Positions 21,201 to 29,296 of a DNA stretch of 64,000 nt are shown here, one piece after another. Location of the stretch: contig NZ_FXAU01000002.1 of the NCBI RefSeq assembly GCF_900177625.1, positions 23,707-87,706 on the forward strand. The letters run 5' to 3'. Within the stretch, counting starts at the first letter, position 1. Each line of letters opens with the position of its first letter. The notes beneath the pieces were generated by a model. The model made no database searches. It was not told the origin of the DNA and saw only the letters and a list, made by a program, of their open reading frames with translations. Source of the DNA: Sphingobacterium psychroaquaticum (GTDB lineage: Bacteria; Bacteroidota; Bacteroidia; Sphingobacteriales; Sphingobacteriaceae). The position numbers and the translations under genes were made by a program.

Positions 21201-22338
21201 CTTATTTCTGGCTCCCCGCGCATTAACCCTGACCTTACAAGAAAACACAACGTTAACCGTTACCGAGGATCTTTCACTCAGTGAAACTCCCTGTAACCTC
21301 AATATTATTACCTCTCGCCTATCCAGTACGGGGTCAACGATAAAATATGCGAATCCAAATGGTCACAATCGATTTGACTTTGTCAGTATTGGCGGAATAC
21401 AGGCCAGTGAAGCGCCTCTCTTATTTCAGGTCAATTCGGGAGATGCCGGGAACAACAATCAAAATGTAATCTTTCTAGCGGGGACACCTGGCCTTATCGG
21501 ATTAGGAGAAGATCTTCCTTGCGCCGTAATAAACCCGCAGGTAAGTAGCTCCTACCTCCTATCGGCTGAACAATTCTTCGGCGGAAATCTTTCCCAATAT
21601 AAATGGTACAAAAAAAACAATAAAGGTGTTTTCGTATTGCTGAACACAGCCCCTAGCGCTGTCGCGATCGACGCACGCGCATACGGCCTAGATGGCGAAT
21701 ACAAAGTGGAGATTATTTATGATGCAACAGTTCCTGCCAATCAACAATGTACGGCGGAAGATTTTATCACCGTTTCCTACACCCCTGAATTAGTACACTT
21801 GCCTGGAGGAATAGTAGACCTTTCTTTCTGTAGTACGAACAGTCCTACAGTCTCGGACCTCCGTGTCGATCAGCAAACTTTGGATTATATTACTGCGACC
21901 GGGGCCACACTTTCCTGGCACAGCAGTATCAATGGCCAGGAGTCGTTAAACGTAAATACCCCCTTGGAAACAGGTACGTACTACGCAGCATTGACCTCCC
22001 TCAACAAGTGTGAGAGCGCGGAACGAACTAAAGTAACGGTCACATTTTACGAGATGCCAGTTGCCATAGCTGGTCCAAGCCAACGCAAGTATAAACAGAA
22101 GACCTTCTTGATGGCTGCAACCGCAGCTGTTGCAGGCACAGCTTACTGGGAAGTGATCAGCGGAGAGGTCGAAATGAATAACACCACGCAGCATAATGCA
22201 ACAGTTACCCTAACAAACGGAGGCAAAGCAGCTTTGCGTTGGGTAATTGATAACGGAGGTTGTATATCCAGCGATATCGTCTATTTGGAATCATATGAAA
22301 ATGCACCACGGGTAAACCCCAATATACGCGCTCGATAA
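18262..22338 (+). CDS. large secreted beta-repeat surface protein
   Basis: 1358-aa product with a signal peptide ending NAIAQ. Two copies of a W-rich unit open its halves: MYWVGGTGNWDDLRHWS near residue 27 and LYWIGAADNQWFNPNNWT near residue 685. Each is followed by long stretches of short beta-strand repeats rich in N, S, T and G, suggesting a parallel beta-helix. The last 200 residues look like Ig/PKD-type modules (LPGGIVDLSFCSTNSPTVSD). No type IX secretion C-terminal domain or LPXTG-like anchor is seen; the protein ends NIRAR. A surface adhesin or matrix role is inferred only. Confidence 0.7.
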   Translation: MKKLQHILFYAIGLFLLFLSTNAIAQQTMYWVGGTGNWDDLRHWSYQSGSQGAIQPSSIPNANTHVIIDANSGFNGATNKSINTKAAVHIKSLTFKPDLNSNNSPYIYGQNNITVYGNVTLQPYVTLRSEILNIFLQINPSNTEVATLTSNGAVLEMEFAKIGAGKLIVADNFNNQNERFFRTMLQEGHFEYHGDTLKTDVLYIEGQTKVDMPVLTTLLLNSRYLNEGASNYSSFVLKGTPTLSFPQLETIHSNTTNGYLDFRNDAVLNLNLPALKYMRIGGILGNFTGPYTLTVPDNSTIHLTHEGWQFHGVVAPSKFTLNLSHPSKTSGEQTLLNCSNTQTRFHNINIETQGFTAGISAYLLTIDSLNFIKTNGNLLTNTTIGSLSLAPRRTFTISNNSNGSSFYMLYFSGLGDWTLSDDLKTIINGSIYFLGGTLNSNKKDIYIGANFYSIAPYNSPVNAMGKWDLNITDSKISIYQTWEYSTKGALQAARSTLEFRLTGSITSSPNHSYHDVILVPSTYSSPSLSISGGANTSFSDILVYGNDVSIIANINAKSLRLISEKKGATISFRNNVDIGILEVPANGILRMQVNLQLLIRDQLITHTADCSGSMEMYATQANSTIVSPEGTFFKFRALKDIFVPNVIMTGVQADISTGVSYNATGTIVRDVKNWQFIDKEPKDLYWIGAADNQWFNPNNWTTNSDGTPSGGCLPTRTDNVRFNSFSNRYLPIVTEGAIASINNPIADEDCPENLEIQHKSGTSLYIYGDRIEMGRGMFIQSVALNSATSAAIIINRSSAKQTSGVGALNINTPTTTWIFRGNMRIQSNYAQSSAKEVIFDMDTFTGSSWFTIYAGTLNISNLKFAASSFNFYGGNVIASNSKVTLATDFNSANAIKNLNIENSEWNVGHWNYLTGTSLKAEGSRIFCRGNFFGTSGHQYYYVETTAGVLSNDLQIQGDLSFHEIRLNHSRRFTGNVTTGTLFLAPRALTLTLQENTTLTVTEDLSLSETPCNLNIITSRLSSTGSTIKYANPNGHNRFDFVSIGGIQASEAPLLFQVNSGDAGNNNQNVIFLAGTPGLIGLGEDLPCAVINPQVSSSYLLSAEQFFGGNLSQYKWYKKNNKGVFVLLNTAPSAVAIDARAYGLDGEYKVEIIYDATVPANQQCTAEDFITVSYTPELVHLPGGIVDLSFCSTNSPTVSDLRVDQQTLDYITATGATLSWHSSINGQESLNVNTPLETGTYYAALTSLNKCESAERTKVTVTFYEMPVAIAGPSQRKYKQKTFLMAATAAVAGTAYWEVISGEVEMNNTTQHNATVTLTNGGKAALRWVIDNGGCISSDIVYLESYENAPRVNPNIRAR

Positions 22339-22366
22339 TCCACAAATAAGTGGACACTTAATTAAG

Positions 22367-22393
22367 GGGATGCAAAAAATATTTTTGCATCCC
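22367..22393. terminator. hairpin downstream of the surface-protein operon
   Basis: GGGATGCAAAAA and TTTTTGCATCCC form an almost loopless stem 28 bp after the stop. The following T-run is short, so termination strength is uncertain. Confidence 0.6.
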
Positions 22394-22539
22394 TTACTAT
22401 TTGCGGATCACACCTTATAATATTTCTTGAATAGATTTTTAGGATATCCAACAAATACATTACCCTATGAAATGGGGAATCTACTGTTTGTTATCTTCCA
22501 TAAATCAACTTTCATCTAATTTCTCGCTTATTACAACGA

Positions 22540-22983
22540 CTATCGCGCAATCCACTCCGCATAGGAAACCACGCCTCGCTCGGGTTGTGGGTTACCATCT
22601 AAGATGGAAATAAATTCAAGTTGGTTTCCGTCGGGGTCATTAAAATAAATTGCTAAAGCTGGCATCCATGCAAAAACCATAGGCTTCGAGGTGCCATCTT
22701 TCAGGAAGTTATACGGTTTCAGCGCACGCTGTGTTAGATACTGTTCCGAAAAATTAAGAATATTTTCTTTGGTGCTTCGAAAAGCAAAATGTCTCGGTTG
22801 CAGATTTTCTTTATTTTCCCACAACCCCAACATATAGTCTTTCCCTTCACCTACCCACAAAAATACAATAGGCCTGGTCTCATCGCGATGTGCAAACCGC
22901 AAGCCCAGCACTTCGGTATAAAACTTCGTTGCTGCTTCTAAATCACTTACCTGAATATGTGTCTCATAAAGTCCTTCTATCAT
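22540..22983 (-). CDS. VOC (glyoxalase/bleomycin-resistance fold) protein
   Basis: 147-aa vicinal-oxygen-chelate protein with paired beta-alpha-beta units. The first is GLYETHIQVSDLEAATKFYTEVLGL and the second ends AIYFNDPDGNQLEFIS, which supplies the usual metal-ligand His and Glu positions. It resembles fosfomycin-thiol-transferase or glyoxalase relatives, but substrate is not predictable. It stands alone. The 350 bp upstream (22984-23336) holds no gene, only the tRNA-Pro promoter. Confidence 0.8.
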   Translation of the reverse strand: MIEGLYETHIQVSDLEAATKFYTEVLGLRFAHRDETRPIVFLWVGEGKDYMLGLWENKENLQPRHFAFRSTKENILNFSEQYLTQRALKPYNFLKDGTSKPMVFAWMPALAIYFNDPDGNQLEFISILDGNPQPERGVVSYAEWIAR

Positions 22984-23278
22984 TCCGTCTTACTTTATTT
23001 TTTCAATGTCTAGCACGATCCTGTCCCAAGAAATTCGCTAATGGAAACAAAATAAGGGTTACTCTGTAAAATTTAGTCGCTCTTTTGTCAATTAATACCA
23101 AAATTTTCAAATCTGAATAACTCCCATCTCCACGTTAAAAAACAAATAAACCTTCTGCAATCGGAACTAAAGCGGCAATACGACTCATAATATGGGTCTA
23201 CCTTTCATCAGATAAATCTTTCTGAAAAATATATTTCACATATAACGAGCTCATTACCTCAAATAAGTAAAAAAAGTA

Positions 23279-23308
23279 TTGACAACGATAAAAAATGCTT
23301 TATATTTG
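23279..23308 (+). promoter_or_regulatory. tRNA-Pro promoter
   Basis: TTG (23279-23281), 19 bp, then TATATTTG (23301-23308) match the Bacteroidota -33/-7 promoter. The tRNA 5' end is 28 bp further on. Confidence 0.8.
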
Positions 23309-23336
23309 CATCACACAAAAACAAAGGATACCTTTT

Positions 23337-23410
23337 CGGGGTGTAGCGTAGCCCGGTATCGCGCCACATTTGGGATGTGGAGGTCGTAGGTTCGAATCCT
23401 GCCACCCCGA
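23337..23410 (+). tRNA. tRNA-Pro (anticodon TGG)
   Basis: Cloverleaf: acceptor CGGGGTG/CACCCCG, anticodon stem CCACA/TGTGG with loop TTTGGGA giving TGG, T-arm GTAGGTTCGAATCCTGC and discriminator A. No CCA is encoded. The 3' end is duplicated 13 kb downstream and is the attachment site of a genomic island. Confidence 0.96.
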
Positions 23411-23411
23411 C
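23395..23411 (+). repeat. left attachment site (attL) of the island
   Basis: AATCCTGCCACCCCGAC, the last 16 bases of tRNA-Pro plus one, recurs exactly at 36509-36525 in direct orientation. The integrase gene lies immediately inside. Confidence 0.75.
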
Positions 23412-23413
23412 TT

Positions 23414-23448
23414 AAGGAGAAAGTAGTTAACTACTTTCTCCTTTTTTT
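23414..23448 (+). terminator. palindromic terminator at the island's left edge
   Basis: A perfect 30-bp palindrome (AAGGAGAAAGTAGTT and its complement) is followed by a T-run. It lies inside the island, so it is the element's replacement for the original tRNA terminator, which now appears beyond attR. Confidence 0.85.
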
Positions 23449-23602
23449 ATGGCAATAAAAATCTGTGACACAGACTGTTGCGACCCTGTCATTTATAGTT
23501 CGAATTTTAGATTCAAAATTTGCGTGAACTTTAGCCTTGAATCTTCTGAAAAACTGTCGCTGCCTTCTGTTTAGAGTGTTTTTCAAGCAGTTCGATATCC
23601 TC

Positions 23603-23767
23603 TTAAGGTTCTGATGTTTCCACTTTCTTTGGCTCTTTGTGATTCTTTGATATTAGATAGAGAAAGTCTAATATTAAAGTAGCTTGGTCTTCGTCAACAT
23701 GGATACCATTTTGTGTCAATATATCAATTGCCTGTTTGATAGAAACCCTTTTGTCTATAAAGTTCAT
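23603..23767 (-). CDS. 54-aa protein downstream of the serine recombinase
   Basis: Minus-strand ATG at 23767 lies 5 bp after the recombinase stop and opens a 54-codon frame with a regular helix pattern, MNFIDKRVSIKQAIDILTQN to DEDQATLILDFLYLISK. Short acidic proteins of this pattern (xxAxxILxxNGIxVxxxxAxxILDFLY) are familiar beside integrases in Bacteroidota mobile elements, where annotation is often wrong or absent. Function is unknown; translational coupling with the recombinase is likely. Confidence 0.65.
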   Translation of the reverse strand: MNFIDKRVSIKQAIDILTQNGIHVDEDQATLILDFLYLISKNHKEPKKVETSEP

Positions 23768-23772
23768 CTTTA

Positions 23773-25242
23773 TTATTTTAATATCTGTTTTTTTGTTAAT
23801 AATATTTTTGATAATGCGCTGTTTAGTCCCAGTGTCATGTTGCCTGTTTTGAAATCGACCTTGAGCGGCGGGATCAGATTGACAAGATGCTTTTTGTCGG
23901 ATAAATCCAAGCTTGAAAAACCTTGGAAAATATTTAAAAATGATTTTGGTCCTATTTGGCTTTGTCGGTCAATGCTTTCTAATTTTCTATTAATATCCAT
24001 CAATTCCCTTCGCAGGCATTTGGCATTAGCTTCAAACTCCCTTTTTAAATTACTGTAATCATCAGGTTTCAGAGCGCCGACTACGAACAGCTTCCGGGCT
24101 TGAGACATAATTGATTCCTGTTCGTTTAGTTTTCTTACCGCAAGATTTCTGTGCTGTACATGTACCGTTTTGCGGGTATTCGTATTCCAATCTTCTAAGA
24201 TGAGACCAAAAAGATCAGATACTTTATCTGAAAGTATTAACCGCTGAAGTTCGTGTTGGTAACAATCATTGAGTAAGGTAGCATTAATCCTCGTTTTGCA
24301 TCTTCCATGACAATGATAGTACGGATATCTCTTCGTTGAACCTCTGGAAAAGCTTCCGCTGAGCTTTCTTTTACAATAGGGACATTCCAGGACTCCTCGC
24401 AAAAAGAATGTGGTTTTTAGCAATTCGTCTTTGGCATTAACTTTCCTCTTTGTTGTGATAATGCGCTGAACCTCGTAAAATAGTGCTTCGGATATTATCG
24501 GGTCATGTGTTCCCTTTACAAGATCACATTCTCCGGAATTGAGTTTTACGGGAATGAGGCCACAGTAAATGGGACTGCGTATAAGCCTAAAGAAATATGA
24601 CCTTGAACATATCAATCCCTTATCATGAGCCATATTCCGAACTTCCTCAATTTTATGGATGTTCTTGGCAAGTTGTTGGAAGACCCATCTTAAAATATTT
24701 GCTTCTGGTTGCTTCAGGGCGATAATTTTCTTTCCTTCTATTGTTGTTACATTGATATAGCCTAAAGGTGCCTTGTTTGGATACCTGCCCATCAATTTTG
24801 CCCGGCGGATACCGGCTGCCGTATTCAAAGCTCTTCTGCTGTTTTCGGCTTCCGGTACGGATAGGTAAACGGCAAGCATGACCGTACTTTCAGGTACCGA
24901 AAGATCCAAAGGCTGATCAATGGCCATTGCTGTTGTCCTGTATTTCCGAAGTAGACCAAGCATCTCATAAGCATATTCAATGTTCCGGCTAAATCGATCC
25001 CATTTAATGAAAAGTATATGTCTGTCTTCTTTTGATGACTTGTTTTTGATGACTGTCATCAACTTTTTCCATTCAGGCCGATTGAAGGTCTTGGCCGAGA
25101 AATCTTCACGATAAATACCTTTGACTTTGATATTGTTGTACTCACAATATTTCAATAAGCGATCCTCTTGTTCTGGCAAGGAGTACCCTTTTCTTTTTTG
25201 CTCATCCGTACTTACACGGATATATAGATAAGCTGTTTTCAT
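23773..25242 (-). CDS. large serine recombinase (island integrase)
   Basis: 489-aa site-specific recombinase. The resolvase domain starts AYLYIRVSTDEQ with the nucleophile Ser11 and contains KWDRFSRNIEYAYEML. The recombinase domain follows (NKAPLGYINVT). A zinc ribbon CPYCKRKLSGSF ... YYHCHGRC and a coiled-coil region (about 370-440) complete the large-integrase layout. It sits 362 bp inside attL and reads toward it. Serine integrases using a tRNA 3' end are less usual than tyrosine ones, so its role in this integration is inferred from position. Confidence 0.88.
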   Translation of the reverse strand: MKTAYLYIRVSTDEQKRKGYSLPEQEDRLLKYCEYNNIKVKGIYREDFSAKTFNRPEWKKLMTVIKNKSSKEDRHILFIKWDRFSRNIEYAYEMLGLLRKYRTTAMAIDQPLDLSVPESTVMLAVYLSVPEAENSRRALNTAAGIRRAKLMGRYPNKAPLGYINVTTIEGKKIIALKQPEANILRWVFQQLAKNIHKIEEVRNMAHDKGLICSRSYFFRLIRSPIYCGLIPVKLNSGECDLVKGTHDPIISEALFYEVQRIITTKRKVNAKDELLKTTFFLRGVLECPYCKRKLSGSFSRGSTKRYPYYHCHGRCKTRINATLLNDCYQHELQRLILSDKVSDLFGLILEDWNTNTRKTVHVQHRNLAVRKLNEQESIMSQARKLFVVGALKPDDYSNLKREFEANAKCLRRELMDINRKLESIDRQSQIGPKSFLNIFQGFSSLDLSDKKHLVNLIPPLKVDFKTGNMTLGLNSALSKILLTKKQILK

Positions 25243-25476
25243 ATAAATAATGTATTTGTTGATTTTCAGTTTTTTAACAAAGATTGTTGGGACATTAATA
25301 AAGAAACGCCGTTGTTAAGCTTACACATTTTTAATCCTTTTCTCTATCGAAAATTCATATAGTTCAGAATCGCAAAAAAATGAAGTTTACTTACTCGAAA
25401 AGATTTAATAAATCTATTAGCTTATAGTCAAAAATCTCTAAGCTATTAAGTAAATAGGTGTTAATAAAATGAGAGC

Positions 25477-25504
25477 TTGCACTAGATTGATATGCCTAAC
25501 TTTG
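25477..25504 (+). promoter_or_regulatory. promoter for the PD-(D/E)XK gene
   Basis: TTG (25477-25479), 17 bp, TAACTTTG (25497-25504). The expected start is within a few bases of ATG 25510/25516, so the first in-frame ATG at 25492 lies in the promoter spacer and is not the start. Confidence 0.55.
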
Positions 25505-25509
25505 TAATA

Positions 25510-27282
25510 ATGAATATGAAAGAACTAACAAAAGACAGAGCAACAGCGATTGCGAATGAGCTCAAATCCATTATAAGAAAATATGATCACCGGAGTTTCA
25601 CAGCTCATATTGCTTATCTGGCCAATCATCACGTTCGACAAGCTACGGGGCAGATTAACCTCCGCTCACCCGTTCGTCAGCTGATGTATCTTGTTAGTCT
25701 TTATCATGCCACCGAAATTGGGGGAAAAGAGCTTTATGCAGCAGGAACTAAAGATCACAGAACTATCATTCGTTTGTTGAACGAAATAGAAAAAGGATAT
25801 GGCTATGAATCTGAGCGTCTAAAAAAAGGTGGGATGTCTCAGGAAGAAATTAACCGTATGCTCATTACAAAGGGAACATTTCTTAATTATTACCTTAACG
25901 CCACTCTGTCATATGTAGAGCAGGATATAGAAAGGATCAAACGAACCTTTCAACACCATCAAGAACATATTCTGTCAGAAACAGCACTTTCTCTAAACGA
26001 TTATATCAATTTTTATATTTTGCTTACTACTATGGAAATCGAACGGTCAAAGCGCTATCAGGCAGATGATGATTCTGTGCTAAGGTCATTAAAGTCTGGA
26101 AAAAGCTTCACCTCACTTTCTGAACATCAGAAAATGCATCTTCTGGACCTTACAGATAAGAAGGTGTTTGATATGGCCATTCCTATGGCTGAACTTTACA
26201 AAGTTGCGGATACGGAGAAGGCTAAGCTTTTCATGGCCTACTTTACATTGTTGAGGAACGAGAATGTAGACTATCTATATTACACCGATGAATGCCCATA
26301 TCTGCGCAGGCCTATCTTAGTCATGGATGGTGAAAGCATATTGATGATCTATTCTAAGCAATTGATTAATGCCATCTACGAGTTCCTTTATGATATATGC
26401 AATCATGCCAATGCCCCAGGAAGAAAGATTTCCGAGAGGCGAGATCTGTATCTGGAAGAAAAGACAACAGAGGTCTTTCGGGATTTTTTTGGTCCAGATG
26501 CAGAATTCAACCGCTCCTATTATGTAAATAATAATGAAAAGGACCTATTGATATTACATAATAGGACTGCTTATGTTATCGAATGCAAGGCACACAGACA
26601 ACGAACGCCGCTTCGAGATCCGGTAAGAGCTTATGATCGTATCAAGGATGATTTTCAAAAATCAATAGGGAGTGGTTATTCGCAGGCGAGTGAAGTTGAA
26701 ACACTATTTCTTAGCAATGATTTATTCACATTGAAAAACAAATCAAAAAAAATCATAGCAACGATTGATGCTGCAGACTTTGATGAGGTCTTCACCATTG
26801 TAGTCACTCAGGAGCGCCTTGGGCAAATACAATGTGATCTGGGGCTTTTGTTGCAATTGCCACAGGATCGTCCGTATCCCTGGGCAGTATGCATAAATGA
26901 TTTGGAAAGCTTTTTAATAACCCTTAAGCGAAAAGATAATCATATTCAAGGCTTTACCGAATTCCTGCTCTCTAGGGAACTACTGCATGAACGGTTAATT
27001 TGCTATGACGAGTTGGAGCTTTGTGCCTATTTTTTATTTGATAATGAAGAGTTTACTAGGAACTGCTCAAAGGAAGGTGTCTTTTTTTCCCAGCCTGACA
27101 TGAACAATTTTTTTGATTTGTTCTACTATAAAGGTTTTGGCTTCAAGGATGAACTCAATCTTTCCGAAAAGTTGAAACGACATAATATTTATGAGGAGTC
27201 CGTCACAACTTTTCACAAACTCCGTCCAGCAGATCGAATCAGAGAATATATACAGGCTAGAGCAGAAGGAGGAAATGAATGA
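25510..27282 (+). CDS. PD-(D/E)XK nuclease-like protein, unknown
   Basis: About 590 aa. The N-terminal 320 residues are helical with no known motif. A nuclease-fold core then appears: Asp345 in KDLLILHN, Glu358-Cys-Lys360 in YVIECKAH, and Gln in SGYSQASEV, matching D...E-x-K...Q of PD-(D/E)XK enzymes, NERD-like ones included. The remaining C-terminal part is unknown. Start choice (25510 or 25516) follows the promoter position. It lies alone between the recombinase and a convergent gene in the island. Defence is plausible from context only. Confidence 0.68.
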   Translation: MNMKELTKDRATAIANELKSIIRKYDHRSFTAHIAYLANHHVRQATGQINLRSPVRQLMYLVSLYHATEIGGKELYAAGTKDHRTIIRLLNEIEKGYGYESERLKKGGMSQEEINRMLITKGTFLNYYLNATLSYVEQDIERIKRTFQHHQEHILSETALSLNDYINFYILLTTMEIERSKRYQADDDSVLRSLKSGKSFTSLSEHQKMHLLDLTDKKVFDMAIPMAELYKVADTEKAKLFMAYFTLLRNENVDYLYYTDECPYLRRPILVMDGESILMIYSKQLINAIYEFLYDICNHANAPGRKISERRDLYLEEKTTEVFRDFFGPDAEFNRSYYVNNNEKDLLILHNRTAYVIECKAHRQRTPLRDPVRAYDRIKDDFQKSIGSGYSQASEVETLFLSNDLFTLKNKSKKIIATIDAADFDEVFTIVVTQERLGQIQCDLGLLLQLPQDRPYPWAVCINDLESFLITLKRKDNHIQGFTEFLLSRELLHERLICYDELELCAYFLFDNEEFTRNCSKEGVFFSQPDMNNFFDLFYYKGFGFKDELNLSEKLKRHNIYEESVTTFHKLRPADRIREYIQARAEGGNE

Positions 27283-27309
27283 GGGGATCTGCGAAGTTTT
27301 TTCAAAAAG

Positions 27310-28959
27310 CTATTGTTTTATTCCTGGAAAAATCAACTTGGTTTGTAAGATCATTTTTAAACAGAGCCACCAGGTATATTGCCCATACTTATGAACGAGG
27401 GTAGTTTCCATTAATCCATGCAGTAATTCATTCCGAAAATTAGCATTATTATTATCAACAAGAAAACTGTTCAGTTCCTCGATGATATCCTCAGTAGCCA
27501 GAGGACGGATTTTTGTGATTAAACCTCCCAAAAGATTTTCCAAGTGAAACCTTTTGTCGTAAGTAGTGACAATGATATCGTTTGTAACCGCTAAATGCCT
27601 GAGGCTGTTTTCCAATTGAGGAATAAGCAAGTGGGCAGCGGTAACAAAATCGTTCTGAAAACCTGCTGTAAGTCCTAAACAATAGTCATGCATCCTGTCT
27701 TCAGGAACAAAAGGACTTTTTGTGTCAATTAAAAGTTGCATCACCATTGCTTTATTCATATCAATATATCCGTCCAGTGTACCTTTGATGAAATAAATAT
27801 AGGCCATCAGTTTTTCCCGCATATAAGTCCGGGCATTACCGGCATAACTATCGGTAATATCCTGAGCAGCCACCTGTGCACCTTTTTTTGTGACTTTAAC
27901 CTGTTCAGAAAGAAAGCGTTCCAGCCCCATTGAGGATTCCTTATCACGTTGCGCAATTTCCTCAACAGCAACTTTTGAAATCAGCGGAAGATTTACCAGA
28001 GTATGGTAAGCCAGATTGGAGCTTTGCAGATTCAAATTCAGGACGTTTTTATGAATGGCATCTATATCAATTTCTGGTATCATTCGCACACCGCTTGCCT
28101 GCAATGTCCGAAAAATCTCCAGTTGAAACCTTACAACTTTTCTTTCAAGCCTATCTTTTAATTTCTGGCATCCACCTGCAGATGCGATTAATTTGAACCC
28201 CTTTAAATAGACCGCAGATATTGTAGGGTAGAAAGTATTGGGCTGCATTTCTGATACGTCTTGATCTCCTTCTGCTTCGTAATTTTCTGCCATTCTTATA
28301 TTGCACTGATTTTTGTCTAACATACCAATGAGCTGCAATGACCTTATGCAAAATCTTGCAGACCGAAAATCTTTGGTTGAAAGGAAGTGCTTTATTTTTT
28401 CTTCAAGGAATTGACTAAACTCGGTTTGGCATCTGTTCTCTCCATAAACGAAGATTAATTCTATTAAAATAAGCTGTTGAAAGTAGGCTGAAGTACAGGT
28501 AAATAGTTGCTCTTTTACCTGATCTAATATTTCTTCGAGTTGATCTTTGAAAAATGCCTTTGCGTATTTGACCAGCGCAATGGCACGGACTAGGTAATTT
28601 ACCTCTTTGGTCGCTGAATAGACATGCATATAGGCTTCATGGGCGGAATTGATATAAGCTTTGATGTTCTTTTTATTCAGGGTTAACATCACGTCAAACC
28701 ATCTGGCTAAAACTTCTTTATTTTCAACACCTCGAATGAGAGCTGCATCATTAAACAGCTGAACTTCATTTTCAGTAAAATATGCTTTCAACTCCTTCTC
28801 TTCACAATGTAATAAATCAACTTTGAGAAGTTTCAAAATGATCTTTAATATTTCCTGATGTTCGGGCTGATCATATTGTTGTTTCCAAAGCAATTGCCTT
28901 AAATCAAAACCATAGATGTTATCCTCAACTAATAATCTAGAATCAGCAAAATTTCCCAT
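27310..28959 (-). CDS. DUF4209-type protein with HEPN-like C terminus
   Basis: 549-aa mostly helical protein. The C-terminal part has AAHLLIPQLENSLRHL and, near the end, NNANFRNELLHGLME. This contains R-N-x-x-x-H (Rx4H), the signature of HEPN-type RNases, and resembles DUF4209 proteins. Middle residues include EIAQRDKESSMGLERFL. It follows a small gene by 7 bp and is convergent with the nuclease-like gene. An abortive-infection or RNase role is inferred from the motif and island context; membership should be confirmed by profile search. Confidence 0.6.
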   Translation of the reverse strand: MGNFADSRLLVEDNIYGFDLRQLLWKQQYDQPEHQEILKIILKLLKVDLLHCEEKELKAYFTENEVQLFNDAALIRGVENKEVLARWFDVMLTLNKKNIKAYINSAHEAYMHVYSATKEVNYLVRAIALVKYAKAFFKDQLEEILDQVKEQLFTCTSAYFQQLILIELIFVYGENRCQTEFSQFLEEKIKHFLSTKDFRSARFCIRSLQLIGMLDKNQCNIRMAENYEAEGDQDVSEMQPNTFYPTISAVYLKGFKLIASAGGCQKLKDRLERKVVRFQLEIFRTLQASGVRMIPEIDIDAIHKNVLNLNLQSSNLAYHTLVNLPLISKVAVEEIAQRDKESSMGLERFLSEQVKVTKKGAQVAAQDITDSYAGNARTYMREKLMAYIYFIKGTLDGYIDMNKAMVMQLLIDTKSPFVPEDRMHDYCLGLTAGFQNDFVTAAHLLIPQLENSLRHLAVTNDIIVTTYDKRFHLENLLGGLITKIRPLATEDIIEELNSFLVDNNNANFRNELLHGLMETTLVHKYGQYTWWLCLKMILQTKLIFPGIKQ

Positions 28960-28966
28960 GTAGTGC

Positions 28967-29296
28967 TTATTTTTGATTATTTAGGAACATCTCAACACGG
29001 AATAACTCGTCTTGTACATCTTGCTTAAAGTTGCGGATGTAATCCGAGTATTCAGAGGGTGCACCTTTTACGGGCCTTCTCCGTCTGGCAACCCTGTAAC
29101 TTTCGGCCTGTTTCCAGCCGGTTTGCTCTAAATTGTGCCGATAATTCCCCATTACATATTCAGCAGTTTTACCGCCTTCCAGATGGTATTCCTCTTTCCT
29201 CAATGTCTCTAGCTCGCTGAAATACCTTTCATCTCTACTGTAGCTTTCAATCTTTGCCAGCGTTTTTTTAAGTCTTTCTAATTTTTCTTCTGTCAT
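28967..29296 (-). CDS. small charged protein upstream of the HEPN-like gene
   Basis: 109-aa product from ATG 29296 (MTEEKLERLKKTLAKIES). The frame is open farther upstream to 29392, but that extension lacks a better start. It has helical, highly charged sequence with a basic patch VARRRRPVKG. It precedes the HEPN-like gene by 7 bp in the same direction and is probably co-translated. It could be an antitoxin or accessory factor; I do not recognise a family. Confidence 0.5.
   Translation of the reverse strand: MTEEKLERLKKTLAKIESYSRDERYFSELETLRKEEYHLEGGKTAEYVMGNYRHNLEQTGWKQAESYRVARRRRPVKGAPSEYSDYIRNFKQDVQDELFRVEMFLNNQK

Noticed and set aside
23684-24058. 124-codon rightward frame over the recombinase end
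   Set aside because: Antisense shadow of the serine recombinase and the 54-aa gene; no family likeness.
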